A stretch of DNA of 64,000 bases from PALSA-610 sp038239145 (GCA_038239145.1 JBBSFB010000006.1:49323-113322), one strand, 5' to 3'; numbered from the stretch's first letter, positions 40,380-49,399 are shown. Notes: a model not told the origin generated them from the sequence alone. A program made the numbers and translations.

Positions 40380-41348
40380 TCAGCGGGCTGTCCGGTCGGT
40401 GTCGGTGAAGACGATCCCGAACGGTGGATCCGGTCGCGACAGCAGGATCGTCGCGATGACCAGCTCGACCACGATGATCGTGACCGCGGGCGCGAGCATG
40501 TGCCGGATACCGGCCACGCGCGACGCGATGTAGACGAGCACGAGATGCACGAGCGCGACGGGGAACACACTCCACCACGACGACGGCAGCCCTTCGAACA
40601 CGGTGGGGTGTCCACGGCGCAATGCGCGCGCCGCGGGCTCGACCAGGAAGAGGCCGAGGCACGCGATACCGCCCACGATGGCCGGATGTCGTCCGCGGCC
40701 TTCGGTCGCGCTCACCCAGACGAGCACGCCCGCGGCCGCGTACGAACCCGCAGATCCGAGCGAGACGAGGGCGAACGGCCAGCCGAGCAACAAGAGCGGG
40801 ACGCTGACGCCGAGCAGGACGAGGGCGCGCTCCGTGTCGGGCACCGTGAAGAACACGCCGACCGCGCTGATCGCGTAGAGCACCGTCGGCCAACCCCGCC
40901 CCGTGAAGCGGCGGTCGAAGTCGGCGAGGAGAGCTCCGCCGACGATGATGCTGACGACGACCAGCGGCGGAACCCACGACACGTAGTTGCGCGCGTGCAC
41001 GGGCGGCACCCGGATGTGCGTTGCCAGCACGACGGCGCCCGGAATCGCGAGGACGACGCCCGAGAGCCCGAGCGCGCGGCGTCGGCGACCGAGCCGGCCG
41101 GCCACGAGCCCCGCGAGCGCGAGTAGGGCGAGACCGATCGGTATCGCGATTGGGAGGTGGGGTGTGCGCCGGACGCCGACGACGAATCCGATCGCAACCA
41201 GCATCCCGCCGATTGGCGCAACCCTGCGGCGTCGATCCGTCAAGACGAGCGCGACCGCGCCTCCGAGGACGGTGACGGCCACGCCTGCGATCAGTCCGGT
41301 TCGGAACTCGGGATGACCTACGAAGTCGTGGAGAACGCCCGCGGTCAC
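40380..41348 (-). CDS. Polytopic membrane protein of unknown function
   Basis: A 322-residue membrane protein with about nine hydrophobic spans and short loops. The only extended polar loop is ATHIRVPPVHARNYVSW. I recognise no family motif. It lacks the DD or DDW motif of the GT-C enzymes nearby. The GTG start overlaps the upstream GT2 stop by 4 bp (GTGA), so it is co-translated with that glycosyltransferase and probably serves the same step. A role as a small flippase-like or polymerase-like protein is possible but unsupported. High Ala/Gly/Val/Leu content is normal for a membrane protein in a GC-rich genome. Confidence 0.7.
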   Translation of the reverse strand: MTAGVLHDFVGHPEFRTGLIAGVAVTVLGGAVALVLTDRRRRVAPIGGMLVAIGFVVGVRRTPHLPIAIPIGLALLALAGLVAGRLGRRRRALGLSGVVLAIPGAVVLATHIRVPPVHARNYVSWVPPLVVVSIIVGGALLADFDRRFTGRGWPTVLYAISAVGVFFTVPDTERALVLLGVSVPLLLLGWPFALVSLGSAGSYAAAGVLVWVSATEGRGRHPAIVGGIACLGLFLVEPAARALRRGHPTVFEGLPSSWWSVFPVALVHLVLVYIASRVAGIRHMLAPAVTIIVVELVIATILLSRPDPPFGIVFTDTDRTAR

Positions 41349-42286
41349 TCCGCCGTCGTACCTTGCTCACGCGCCCGGCGGTTCAATGCCAGCTCGGTGG
41401 AGTGGGCGACGTGTTCGAGCATCGGGCCCGGAATTGTGCCGAGGTAGCGCGGACGGTTCGCGGGTGGGCTGTGGGGGTAGCCCCGAATCACCCGGTACTC
41501 CGCGTGCATCTCGTCCCAGGTGAATCGGCGCGAGGTTGCCGCGCCGCCGTGATACTGGTGGAAGGTTCCCTCGCCGAGCGCGACGATCAGCTCCGCGCCC
41601 CCGAGCGCGCACGCACGCCGGTAGAGATCGTGGTTGGCGAGGCCTCCACCGGGGAGCACGAACCGCTTGTCGAGACCGCCCAACTCGTTCCACATCGAGC
41701 GGGGCATGAACAGGCCGTTGCTCTCGCCCATCGGACCGAATATCCCGCGCCCGGACGAACCCGACAGTGTGCTCACCGAGAACAGCTGGTAACCGTCCGC
41801 CTCCCATCCGGAGCGCGCCAAAAGCTCGTCCTCGGCGGTCTGGTCGTAGCCGACCTCGGCCGCGCGCATGTGGGTCACGGAGCCCAAGTGGAACGCGGGC
41901 GTCGTGATCACGGGTCGTTCTGCAATCCGAGTCGCGAGTCGTGCAGTCGCGAGCAGACCCGGCGAGACCAGGCGCGCACCGTCGATCATCATGCCGACGA
42001 GCTCGCCGTCGGCCTGCGCGAGGCCGGCGTTCGCGGCTCCGACCGGGGAAGGCGACGCAGGATCGATGCGGAGGGAACGGAGACGACCGGGAAACGCCCG
42101 CAGCGTCTCGGCGTCGAGCGGCTCGGGCGAGCCGTTGTCGACGACGATGACCTCGTACTCGTCGGTCGTGATCCCGACCTGGTACGGAGGACACAACGAG
42201 CGCAGGGTCCGAGGCAGCTCGCGGGCCATGTCGTACACCACCACGACGACGCTGAGCGCCGGCACTCCGGTACCCGAGGCCTCCAT
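41345..42286 (-). CDS. Glycosyltransferase family 2
   Basis: A 313-residue GT-A enzyme. The first strand is VPALSVVVVVYDMARELPRTL, followed by EVIVVDNGSPEPLD and the acceptor-side GELVGMMIDGARLVSPG, where the acidic residue of the usual DxD is in MIDGA. The C-terminal part has HDLYRRAC and a conserved-looking YHGGAATSRRF. The start is most likely ATG 42286 in a leaderless context; GTG 42289 directly precedes it. The stop overlaps the membrane protein gene. Large GT2 enzymes of this sort often act on rare capsule or teichoic-acid-like acceptors. The donor is unknown. Confidence 0.82.
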   Translation of the reverse strand: MEASGTGVPALSVVVVVYDMARELPRTLRSLCPPYQVGITTDEYEVIVVDNGSPEPLDAETLRAFPGRLRSLRIDPASPSPVGAANAGLAQADGELVGMMIDGARLVSPGLLATARLATRIAERPVITTPAFHLGSVTHMRAAEVGYDQTAEDELLARSGWEADGYQLFSVSTLSGSSGRGIFGPMGESNGLFMPRSMWNELGGLDKRFVLPGGGLANHDLYRRACALGGAELIVALGEGTFHQYHGGAATSRRFTWDEMHAEYRVIRGYPHSPPANRPRYLGTIPGPMLEHVAHSTELALNRRAREQGTTAE

Positions 42287-42293
42287 CACCAGG

Positions 42294-42299
42294 AAGCTA
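42294..42299 (-). promoter_or_regulatory. Possible leaderless -10 box (TAGCTT)
   Basis: TAGCTT on the minus strand ends 7 nt before ATG 42286 in the block CTAGCTTCCTGGTGATGG. This matches TTAGCCTTCCGGGTGATGG before the ABC exporter. Confidence 0.45.
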
Positions 42300-42325
42300 G
42301 ACGCGATCCGGTTGCGTCAGCCCGA

Positions 42326-43537
42326 TCAGTGCACGTCGAGGTCGGTGCTGCCCTGGGTCGCGAGGACCTTCGGGCCCGCGTTCGTGAAGACGTTGTCGCT
42401 CACCTGGATCTTGTGTGAGTTGCGGAACTCGGTGGCGGGCATACCGACGCCCTTGGGGAACGTGATGCGATTGCCGCGGATCGTCACGTCCTCGGCCCGG
42501 GTGAAGAACAACGCGCCGGTGGATTGCTCGTCGTGCGTCTTGTTGCCCGCGATGAACTGATTGTTCGTGATCACGAACGGACCGCGGTATGCCCCGCCGG
42601 CGGCGTAGACGAAGATGAGTCCACCGGCGGCGGTGGTCATGCGATTTCCGGTGATCTCGATGTCGCCGACGTCGGCGGGGGCGCCTTTGTTCGCGAACCA
42701 GAACTGGCCGCCGGCACCGGTGACGTTTCCGATGATCCGAATCGAGCGAGCCTCCTGCGACGCGGTGTTCGGTTCGATGTCGAAGATCGACTGCGGCACC
42801 CCGCTGAGGTGATTCGCCGCGATCGTCACGTTCTCGGCGTCCGTCACGGAGATGCCCTGCCGGCCACTTCGTTCGAACGTCGAATTCGCGATCGTGACGT
42901 TCCTGCTCGGCTGTCCGTTCTCCGGACCGACGTAGACGAAGTCCCCGTACACGTCAGACGCGTGCACGTGGTCGAGCAGCACATTGCTCGCGCCGCTCAC
43001 TTGGAACGCGTGTTGCGCTTCGAGCGCACGGTTGTACGCGCCTTTGCCGGTCCCGGCTTGCGGATTGGCCCCCTGCACGAAGATGCTGCGAACGGTGAGA
43101 TCAGATCCGCCCGACAGAACGAGCTGCTGGCGCGTCCGGTTACCGGTCGTGACCGCCCGGAGCACCGCGCCCTTCCCGTCGATCACCAGATGATGGCGGT
43201 TGGCCACGACCAACGTCTCGTCGATCCGGTAACACCCCCCGGGGCGGAGTGCGAGGACCGCCGAGTCCGGCACGGAGTCGATCCAGGCCTGGATCGCGTC
43301 GGAGACGTCGAGCGTGCAGTCGTGGCGAATCGACGCCGGGATCATGAACGTCGGCGGCCCCGGTGCCGTCGTCGGGACCGCAGCCGTTGTCGCCGACGTC
43401 GAGGACGTGCTCGGGTTCGTCGTCGTGGGCTCGGGGTCGGGCTCCGCCTTCGATTTGCTGTCCGAACATGCCGAGAGCACGAGTGCGACAACCACGACGA
43501 CGGCCCTCCACCGCACGCCGCTCGTGGTGATTTGCAT
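42326..43537 (-). CDS. Beta-helix lipoprotein, copy 2
   Basis: A 403-residue lipoprotein. The signal peptide ends at a lipobox LSAC (C24), followed by a Ser/Thr/Pro-rich linker (~25-62) and a beta-helix domain (~75-400). The domain shares GANPQAGTGKGAYNRALEAQHAF, in part, with GANPNAGL in the other copies, and also DVYGDFVYVG and SGRQGIS. Repeats of the pattern N-V-T-I-x-x-N-x-x are evident. It is the most divergent of the three copies and the only one with a clear lipid anchor. No catalytic site is evident; carbohydrate binding or surface modification is the best guess. ATG 43537 lies just after a TAGTCT box, so the mRNA should be leaderless. Confidence 0.8.
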   Translation of the reverse strand: MQITTSGVRWRAVVVVVALVLSACSDSKSKAEPDPEPTTTNPSTSSTSATTAAVPTTAPGPPTFMIPASIRHDCTLDVSDAIQAWIDSVPDSAVLALRPGGCYRIDETLVVANRHHLVIDGKGAVLRAVTTGNRTRQQLVLSGGSDLTVRSIFVQGANPQAGTGKGAYNRALEAQHAFQVSGASNVLLDHVHASDVYGDFVYVGPENGQPSRNVTIANSTFERSGRQGISVTDAENVTIAANHLSGVPQSIFDIEPNTASQEARSIRIIGNVTGAGGQFWFANKGAPADVGDIEITGNRMTTAAGGLIFVYAAGGAYRGPFVITNNQFIAGNKTHDEQSTGALFFTRAEDVTIRGNRITFPKGVGMPATEFRNSHKIQVSDNVFTNAGPKVLATQGSTDLDVH

Positions 43538-43543
43538 CCACGG

Positions 43544-43549
43544 AGACTA
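43544..43549 (-). promoter_or_regulatory. Possible leaderless -10 box (TAGTCT)
   Basis: TAGTCT on the minus strand ends 6 nt before ATG 43537 in the block TTAGTCTCCGTGGATG. The terminator hairpin of the upstream gene begins 9 nt before it. Confidence 0.45.
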
Positions 43550-43557
43550 AGGAATCC

Positions 43558-43588
43558 GTGTCGGCGAACCCGCGCGGTTCGCCGACAC
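43558..43588 (-). terminator. Hairpin after the alpha/beta hydrolase gene
   Basis: A perfect inverted repeat with a 13-bp stem (GTGTCGGCGAACC) and a 5-nt loop lies 7 nt after the hydrolase stop. It has no long U run, as is common for actinobacterial hairpin terminators. Confidence 0.6.
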
Positions 43589-43595
43589 GCCGAGG

Positions 43596-45680
43596 TCATG
43601 GCGTCTGGCTCTGGCACGCCACCGCGCCACACTCGTTCGGGATGATGCCCTGCCGCAAGAAGGTCGTGATCTGGGTGAGAAGCATCGAGTTACCCCGACC
43701 GAACCCGTGTGGGTCCTGACCGTACGCGCTGCCGTTCGGCGCCAAGTTGTTCGTCGGCGGCGTCGGTGTGCCGTAGTCCCACAACACGAGGCCGGCCTTG
43801 GCCGGCTTCGTCTGATCCAGCTTCGCGAGCCCCCACTGCGGAACGACGGGAGTGTCGAGGCGGGGCGCGGCGCCGAAGAACGACGGGTTGAATGCGGGCT
43901 GGTGGTTCTCGGCGCCGATCGTGCGCGCCAGCATCTCCGCGGCGACGTTCGAGACCTGGTGGTCGCCGTAGTTCTCGATGATGAAGATCTGCTTGGCCGG
44001 GGTGCCCGCGTACGGGTGCGACGTCAGGTGCTCGGCGTAGCCCTCGTTCTCGCCGCGGTCCCAGAGCAACTGCGCGAGTTGCAACACGATCTGCTGGTCG
44101 ACCGGGTCGGTGTAGGCGACGTCGAAGATGGCGGAGAACTCGTTCCAATCGACGGAACGATTGAGGAGCACGCCGCCGTAGTCCTGACCGGGAACTCCGA
44201 GGATGGCCCGGGTCCATTCGGTCGAGAGGGCCGAGACGGCGCCTCCCATGATGCCGCCCTGGCTGTACCCCATGAAGTGCGCGTCGTGGGTCGTGAAGAG
44301 CGGATGCCCGCCGGACTGGAACGCGGCGTTGGTGACAAAGCCCGACGACGAGTTGAGGAGGCGCCCGAGGAACTGGAAGTTCAGGAAGCCTTGCAGCATG
44401 TGATCGACCTGCGTGTCGAACGTCGACATGTCCAGCAGGTTGCGACCGACGTTGCCGATGTCGCTGCTCGACATGCCGACCCAGTCGGTGGCACATCCCA
44501 TGAGGTCGTTGCCGAGGCCGGCGCGGAAGGAACCGCCTTCCACCTCGCCTGCGTCGCCGAGAAGACCGTGGCCGTAGAGCGTCGGCGTTGCCGGTCCCGC
44601 GGTCTGCACCGTCGACGGCAGCACGCAAATGAAGTTCGCGTTCCAGGTCTTGGCGCCGTTGATGGTCGGATTGCCGGCCGGGTCGGTGACGAAGCCCGAC
44701 AAGGGGCCGGTGTCGGCGAGGAACAAGGGAACCTGGAAGGTGCCGTGCACATCGCGGGTGCCGTCGGTATCGGTGACCGACGTCACCGAGTACGCGGGCG
44801 CGGGGTCGGCCTTCGTGCTCCCGACGACGCGATTGTTGGCGAGCCAGTTGTAGGCCTGCGTGCGCATGCTCAGGGCCGGCCCCGCCAGGCTCTTCGCGCT
44901 CGCGACCGTGAAGTCCCAAGCCTGATACGGGATGTGGTTTCCGAGCACCGAGCCGAGGTCGTTGTTGATGACCCACCGGATGTGGGCGCCGCGCGTCGCC
45001 GGCTTCAGCGTTCCGGCGAGGGCCGCCCGCGTCGTCGCGAGCGGAGGGATCGGGTCGCTGTACGTGTCGTACAGATCGCGGAGCACGACCGCGTAGCGGT
45101 GGCCCTCGGTGAGCGACACCGCCGGGTGGATGAGCAGGAGTTGCTCAGCCGGGTTCGCCGTCTGCGCGTCGAGTTCGGCGAAGTACGGCACGCGCTTTCC
45201 GGTCTCGGTGTCGAGGAGGACGATCGGCGCGTGCCTGTTCAGGGAGATGCCGATGTTCGTCGACGTCGCGATGCGCGACGCGGCGATGCTGAGCTTCGGC
45301 ACGTAGGTCATGATCAACGCGCCGGGCGAGAACCCGTCCTCGTGGTTCTGTGCTGTCGTGTCGACATGTACGCCCTTGACGTTGGCGGGGTCGAGCGTCG
45401 ACGAGATGTTCAGTTGTCGTCCGGTGGTCGTGTGCGCGGGGACCGTGTACGCGTCGTTCGGCCAGGGCAACAAGCAGTCGTGGCCCACGGGCGCGGCGAG
45501 AAGCACGTCGCATCCGTTGACCGTGGCGTCGGGCATGCGCCCGCGCCTGTGTTCCGCCGGTTCCGCGTCGCCCGAGCGCGGCGATGCGGATGCCAGTGCC
45601 GGAACTGTCGTGGCGAGCAATGCAGCGACGACGATGAGTGCGGCGCCGAACGCGATCGGCTTGCGATGCTGAGTCTTCAC
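43596..45680 (-). CDS. Secreted alpha/beta-hydrolase-fold enzyme
   Basis: A ~694-residue exported protein. A signal peptide (~1-30, AALIVVAALLATTVPALA) is followed by an N-terminal domain of ~300 residues and an alpha/beta hydrolase core. The nucleophile is probably S473 in FMGYSQGGIMGG; the oxyanion region is LYGHGLLGDAGE, and ENYGDHQV near the C terminus may supply the Asp/His. The GTG at 45680 follows a GGGGGGATTC ribosome site and a TACATT -10 box (45713-45718). I recognise a family of large secreted hydrolases of unknown substrate. Ester hydrolysis of a glycan or lipid fits the neighbourhood. Another reading is a bacterial Ig-like domain plus lipase. Confidence 0.75.
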   Translation of the reverse strand: MKTQHRKPIAFGAALIVVAALLATTVPALASASPRSGDAEPAEHRRGRMPDATVNGCDVLLAAPVGHDCLLPWPNDAYTVPAHTTTGRQLNISSTLDPANVKGVHVDTTAQNHEDGFSPGALIMTYVPKLSIAASRIATSTNIGISLNRHAPIVLLDTETGKRVPYFAELDAQTANPAEQLLLIHPAVSLTEGHRYAVVLRDLYDTYSDPIPPLATTRAALAGTLKPATRGAHIRWVINNDLGSVLGNHIPYQAWDFTVASAKSLAGPALSMRTQAYNWLANNRVVGSTKADPAPAYSVTSVTDTDGTRDVHGTFQVPLFLADTGPLSGFVTDPAGNPTINGAKTWNANFICVLPSTVQTAGPATPTLYGHGLLGDAGEVEGGSFRAGLGNDLMGCATDWVGMSSSDIGNVGRNLLDMSTFDTQVDHMLQGFLNFQFLGRLLNSSSGFVTNAAFQSGGHPLFTTHDAHFMGYSQGGIMGGAVSALSTEWTRAILGVPGQDYGGVLLNRSVDWNEFSAIFDVAYTDPVDQQIVLQLAQLLWDRGENEGYAEHLTSHPYAGTPAKQIFIIENYGDHQVSNVAAEMLARTIGAENHQPAFNPSFFGAAPRLDTPVVPQWGLAKLDQTKPAKAGLVLWDYGTPTPPTNNLAPNGSAYGQDPHGFGRGNSMLLTQITTFLRQGIIPNECGAVACQSQTP

Positions 45681-45712
45681 GAATCCCCCCGGAACCTCGA
45701 CCAGACTTGGCG

Positions 45713-45718
45713 AATGTA
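45713..45718 (-). promoter_or_regulatory. -10 box (TACATT) of the hydrolase gene
   Basis: TACATT on the minus strand lies 32 nt before GTG 45680, with the G6 ribosome site in between. Confidence 0.4.
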
Positions 45719-45858
45719 TCGCCGTCCGCCGGGCTGCGCCCAGTGTCGGTCGGACCTCTCTGCGGATCAGGTCGCCCAACTGGAGAATCGCGGCGATTTG
45801 TCCGGTCAGTGTCTCCGCAAAAACCAGGCGTCACGTCCTCCACGTCGTAGCGCGCGGC

Positions 45859-47451
45859 TCAGGGTTTCGGCGGATTGGCCCGGCACGCCCCATTGGCCCG
45901 AACCTGCCACGGCTGGACGGCGGGGAGCCACGGGAAGTCGAGGGTCAACAGCTCGCCCGGCTTCGTTCTACGTAACGTCACCCAGTCCTGACCGAACCGC
46001 CGCACGTCGACGCTGACCGAAGTCCTTGGCGACCACAACAAGAGAGACGAGCCCTTGGTCTGGTGGAAGACGAAGGACCGGCTGAGCCCCTGGCAAGGAG
46101 TACGGCGAGCGCCGGCCACCCGTGCGTCGACGCCGCCGAGCTCGACGAGTCGCCGATCCGCGGCTGCGCGTGTGGTCTTGAAGGGTTGGCCGTAGCGGGA
46201 AAACAGCGCCCGGACATCGGTGGCGGAAAGGCCGCCGAAAAGAAACGACCGGGGGCCGAAATCGAAACCCAGAGGCGTCTCCTTGGTCACGGAAGGGCCG
46301 AGTCCGATCACCAGCGCCTCGGCGCGAGTCTCGCGTCCCTGCTTCGCGGAGACATTCGCGTCGAGCTGGAAGTCGTTGCGGACGGCCAGGGCGCGACCGC
46401 ACCCGAGCACAAGGACCACCGCTGTCGCCGCGAATATCCAACGCCGATCGGTCGCGACGGGGAACCAGCGCGGCCAGACAATCGGGCGAGGTGGGACGAC
46501 AGCCAACAAGATGAAGACGAGGGCCGTATAGCGATAGCGAAAGATTGTGACCGTGACGAACAGTCCTCGGCTGTTTGCAAGCCCGATTGCCCAAATCGCG
46601 ACCCCGACGGTCCAGGCGAGGAAGTTGACAGAATGCTTGAGCCCTTTCGCAACGGTCCAGATTCCGTAGGCGAGAAACGCAGCTACGAGGCCGACCGCGA
46701 CCACGGAGTTGCCGAGCGCGGCGGTCTCGAAGGCAGCGTAGGCGAGGTCGCGGGCGAGTTGCAGCGTCTGCAAAGGCGTCATCGCCAACTTGCCGAGGTC
46801 GTTGCCGTGACCGATCTCGACCAACCACCAGACGAACCACAACAGCGTCGGAGCCAGCACCGCGATCCACCGACGAAGGGGCGCTCTCACGCACCCGTTG
46901 TGGATGAGACACACTGCAGCGATTGCCACTCCTTCGCCGGCCGAGCCGAATGCAATGGCGAGCGCGACGAGCAGGACCCAGTCGGCGCGCCGGCCGCGAT
47001 TGAGTGTCGCGGCACAGACGATGCCACTGAGCAGCGCGAGATTGTGGTTGAGGTCGGCCGGGAAAAGGGACACGTACTTGCCGTACCACAAGAGCGGGAG
47101 CGCCAGCAGCGCTGCAACCGCCGCTCCGAACTGGCGTCGAGTCGTTGCGAAATAGGCGAACGGAACTCCGACGAGACAGAGCAGACCGACAACGCGAAAA
47201 GGTGTGTAGTTGAAACCGAACGTCTCGAGCAGCACGCGGTAGTTGACGAGACTGATGAGGAGCAGGGCGTCGTTGTAGGGCGTGAGAAACAAAGAGGCCG
47301 ATCCGGACTGTCGGATGCTGATCCAGTCGTCCAGATAGAAGTACGACCCCTTGGTGATCCGGAGCTCGTACACGAGGGCGGCCGCGCACAGCAACACGAA
47401 CGCGATCTCGACCGGGTGGGAGCGGAGCCAGGCTGCCGCGCGCTGTCGCAT
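45859..47451 (-). CDS. Polytopic membrane protein with DDW motif, GT-C-like; paralogue of 2897-4501
   Basis: A 530-residue membrane protein with the same design as the 2897-4501 protein. The acidic motif is YFYLDDWISIRQSG after the first span, and the ending is QVRANGACRANPPKP. In the outer domain SVDVRRFGQDWVTLRRTKPG matches VDVRRFGATWVRLAQGRPG of the other copy. ATG 47451 has a GAGGGGCGGAAG ribosome site; an upstream extension is rejected. It is followed (on the minus strand) by the hydrolase gene after ~178 bp and preceded by the methyltransferase. GT-C transferase or polymerase is the best guess. Confidence 0.76.
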   Translation of the reverse strand: MRQRAAAWLRSHPVEIAFVLLCAAALVYELRITKGSYFYLDDWISIRQSGSASLFLTPYNDALLLISLVNYRVLLETFGFNYTPFRVVGLLCLVGVPFAYFATTRRQFGAAVAALLALPLLWYGKYVSLFPADLNHNLALLSGIVCAATLNRGRRADWVLLVALAIAFGSAGEGVAIAAVCLIHNGCVRAPLRRWIAVLAPTLLWFVWWLVEIGHGNDLGKLAMTPLQTLQLARDLAYAAFETAALGNSVVAVGLVAAFLAYGIWTVAKGLKHSVNFLAWTVGVAIWAIGLANSRGLFVTVTIFRYRYTALVFILLAVVPPRPIVWPRWFPVATDRRWIFAATAVVLVLGCGRALAVRNDFQLDANVSAKQGRETRAEALVIGLGPSVTKETPLGFDFGPRSFLFGGLSATDVRALFSRYGQPFKTTRAAADRRLVELGGVDARVAGARRTPCQGLSRSFVFHQTKGSSLLLWSPRTSVSVDVRRFGQDWVTLRRTKPGELLTLDFPWLPAVQPWQVRANGACRANPPKP

Positions 47452-47576
47452 GCTTCCGCCCCTCGCCAAGCAACTGTCGGTGGACGATATCGGCTCTTGG
47501 ATCGGTCGCGACAACCTGGGCCGGCGGGGGTGGCGCCGTCGGGTCCGGCCGCGCTGCAGGTGAGACGCGTCGCGCT

Positions 47577-48455
47577 CTAGGAATGGTTCAGGTACCCGTA
47601 TCGGTCCTTGTACAGGTCGTCGAGGCGGAAGGTCGCCGGATCGAGCGACCCCGTGCCGCGTCGTACCGCGATCCAGTACTCGTCGACGGTGACGTCTTGT
47701 ATTGCATCACCCAGCGACGCACGCGCGAGGACGAGCTCCAGGGCAAGTTGTGCGAGGGGGGAACGGGTCGGCTGCGCAGAGGCGGCGGTGTTTCCCATCG
47801 CCTCGCGGAAACCGGCCACGGTCTCGGCGTAGCCCGGGGCGGTCGGATCCGCGAGGGTCGCCGCGACCGCGTCTTGCATCAAGACGTCGGCGTTCCAGTC
47901 CTCGATCACGTACATGCCACCGGGCCGCAGACGAGCGAACAGGGCTTCGAACGATGCGCGCGTCGCAGTCAACTGGTGCGAGCAGTCGTCGATCACGACG
48001 TCGAGGAGTCCGTCCCCGATCTCGGCCTCGAGGATCTGCTGCAACCTTGCCCGGTCGGCCTGATCGACGCCGTAGTACGGACGTACCTTCTCCGAAAGCT
48101 GACGTTGGTGAATGAACTCGGACAACGCCGAGAGTTCCTGCGTCTCGAGATCGACGGCGATCAGCTTCGCCGGCTCGGCGAGGAGCGCGAGCAGAGCAGT
48201 ACTGCCTCCCTCGGCGATGCCGAGCTCGAAGATCGTGCCGTTTTTCCACGGCCCGAGACACATCTCGCGGTAGCGGTCGACGAGGGGCAACGACTTCACG
48301 ATGAAGAACTGTTCCGGGGTCGACTCGGGCGAGTATTTGCACACGAACTCCACGTCGCCCAAGAAGAACGAGTCGCCGGGCAGGATCCCGTCGATGGCGT
48401 TCTTCGAGAACGCGGTGTGGAGAAGCGCGAGATTGTCCGGGAGCCGGTCGCTCAT
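47577..48455 (-). CDS. SAM-dependent methyltransferase (MT_24/CmcI-like)
   Basis: A 292-residue intact methyltransferase: IFELGIAEGGSTALLALLAE (motif I), VVIDDCSHQL and GGMYVIEDWNADV. It is the intact relative of the frameshifted gene at 18982-19940 and shares the C-terminal pattern FRLDDLYKDRYGYL (versus FRLDDTWSDYFGYL). CmcI-type enzymes methylate O-positions of sugars and antibiotics. The ATG at 48455 is preferred to 48482, because the extra nine residues are not seen in the other copy. It lies beside a copy of the membrane protein, whereas the other methyltransferase copy does not. Confidence 0.82.
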   Translation of the reverse strand: MSDRLPDNLALLHTAFSKNAIDGILPGDSFFLGDVEFVCKYSPESTPEQFFIVKSLPLVDRYREMCLGPWKNGTIFELGIAEGGSTALLALLAEPAKLIAVDLETQELSALSEFIHQRQLSEKVRPYYGVDQADRARLQQILEAEIGDGLLDVVIDDCSHQLTATRASFEALFARLRPGGMYVIEDWNADVLMQDAVAATLADPTAPGYAETVAGFREAMGNTAASAQPTRSPLAQLALELVLARASLGDAIQDVTVDEYWIAVRRGTGSLDPATFRLDDLYKDRYGYLNHS

Positions 48456-48520
48456 ACGACCATCGTTACATGGTCGGTCCACGGGGCACCACAGGACCTA
48501 CGAAGCCAGGAGAACTGAAA

Positions 48521-48914
48521 ATGCCCGTACTGCCTTCGGCCGAGCATGCGTTGGTGATCGCAGGCGGCGGCCCGACCGGGCTGATGTTGGCATTGCGCAA
48601 CGTTTCCTCGCCGAGGGCCGGACGATGCAGATCCCAGGGGTTTCGCCAGGATCCGGTTGGACACATCAGCGACTTCCCCACCCGCTTGTCCGGCCAGTTG
48701 GCGGGGCCGATCGCTCCCGAGCGTGAGGGGACGGGATTCACGCCGGACGACAGCGGCGTCGAGTCGAGCTGTCCGACGGCCTGTCGCTACGGGCGGAGTA
48801 TCTCGTCGGGTGCGACGGAGGACGCAGTTTGATCCGCAAGCCGGCATCGAGTTGCGCGGGTGGGATCCGCCGACCAGCTGGCTGATGGCCGAGGTCGAGA
48901 TGGACGAGGAGCCA
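48521..48914 (+). pseudogene. Remnant of a FAD-dependent aromatic monooxygenase
   Basis: ATG 48521 has an AGGAG ribosome site and encodes the FAD-binding beginning HALVIAGGGPTGLMLA. The rest is broken: parts are missing and at least two frameshifts follow. The late motif YLVGCDGGRSLIRK and GIELRGWDPPTSWLMAEVEM appear in different frames. These are the recognisable marks of the PheA/TfdB-type FAD monooxygenase family. The rest of the protein (GDAAH region) is gone, and the next remnant begins at once. Confidence 0.72.
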
Positions 48915-48916
48915 AG

Positions 48917-49387
48917 TCCATTCCCGGTCGCTGCGCTCGTGCTCGCCGCGCTGCGGCCCAGAATGCTCCGTCTCGCGCGAACGCGCCGCCGACGCGCATC
49001 CGTCGTTGGTGCCGCGGGAGCACGTGGCCGGGAGCGCGAGATTCTCGGCCTCGACGCGACGATCGCCGTCGAGCTTGCACGGGTGCTCGATCGCGATCCG
49101 TCGACCGCTCGCGAGAGCGCCCGTCGGCACACCGTGGTCTACGTCAACCTGCCGAACTACACGAACAACCTGCGCGAGTTCAGTTCGGTGACGGCGACTT
49201 CGCCGACCGGGGTAGCGACGAGCTCGTCGACGCGATCGGCGTGGGGAGACAACGCCGCGATCGTGCAACCGGTCGCGGCGATGCGCGCCGCGGACGCCAA
49301 CCACGTCTGCATCCAGGTGATCCGACCCGACGACGAGGTCCCACGCGCCGACTGGCGCTATCCGCGCCCGTGCTCGCCGAGGTGTGA
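48917..49387 (+). pseudogene. Remnant of an F420-dependent LLM-class oxidoreductase (C-terminal part)
   Basis: Fragments in two alternating frames spell the C-terminal part of a luciferase-like F420-dependent oxidoreductase: ALRPRMLRLAR, HPSLVPREHVA, EILGLDATIAVELARVLDRD, VVYVNLPNYTNNLREF, then GDGDFADRGSDELVDAIG and HVCIQVIRPDDEVPRADWR. At least three frameshifts separate them, and the N-terminal half is missing. It is non-functional. F420 enzymes are typical of actinobacteria and support the lineage guess. Confidence 0.72.
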
Positions 49388-49399
49388 GCGGTCGATGAC

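Noticed and set aside
43707..46016. 769-codon plus-strand open frame opposite the hydrolase
   Set aside because: No recognisable domain and Arg/Val/Glu-rich; the minus-strand frame has a signal peptide and a GYSQGG motif.
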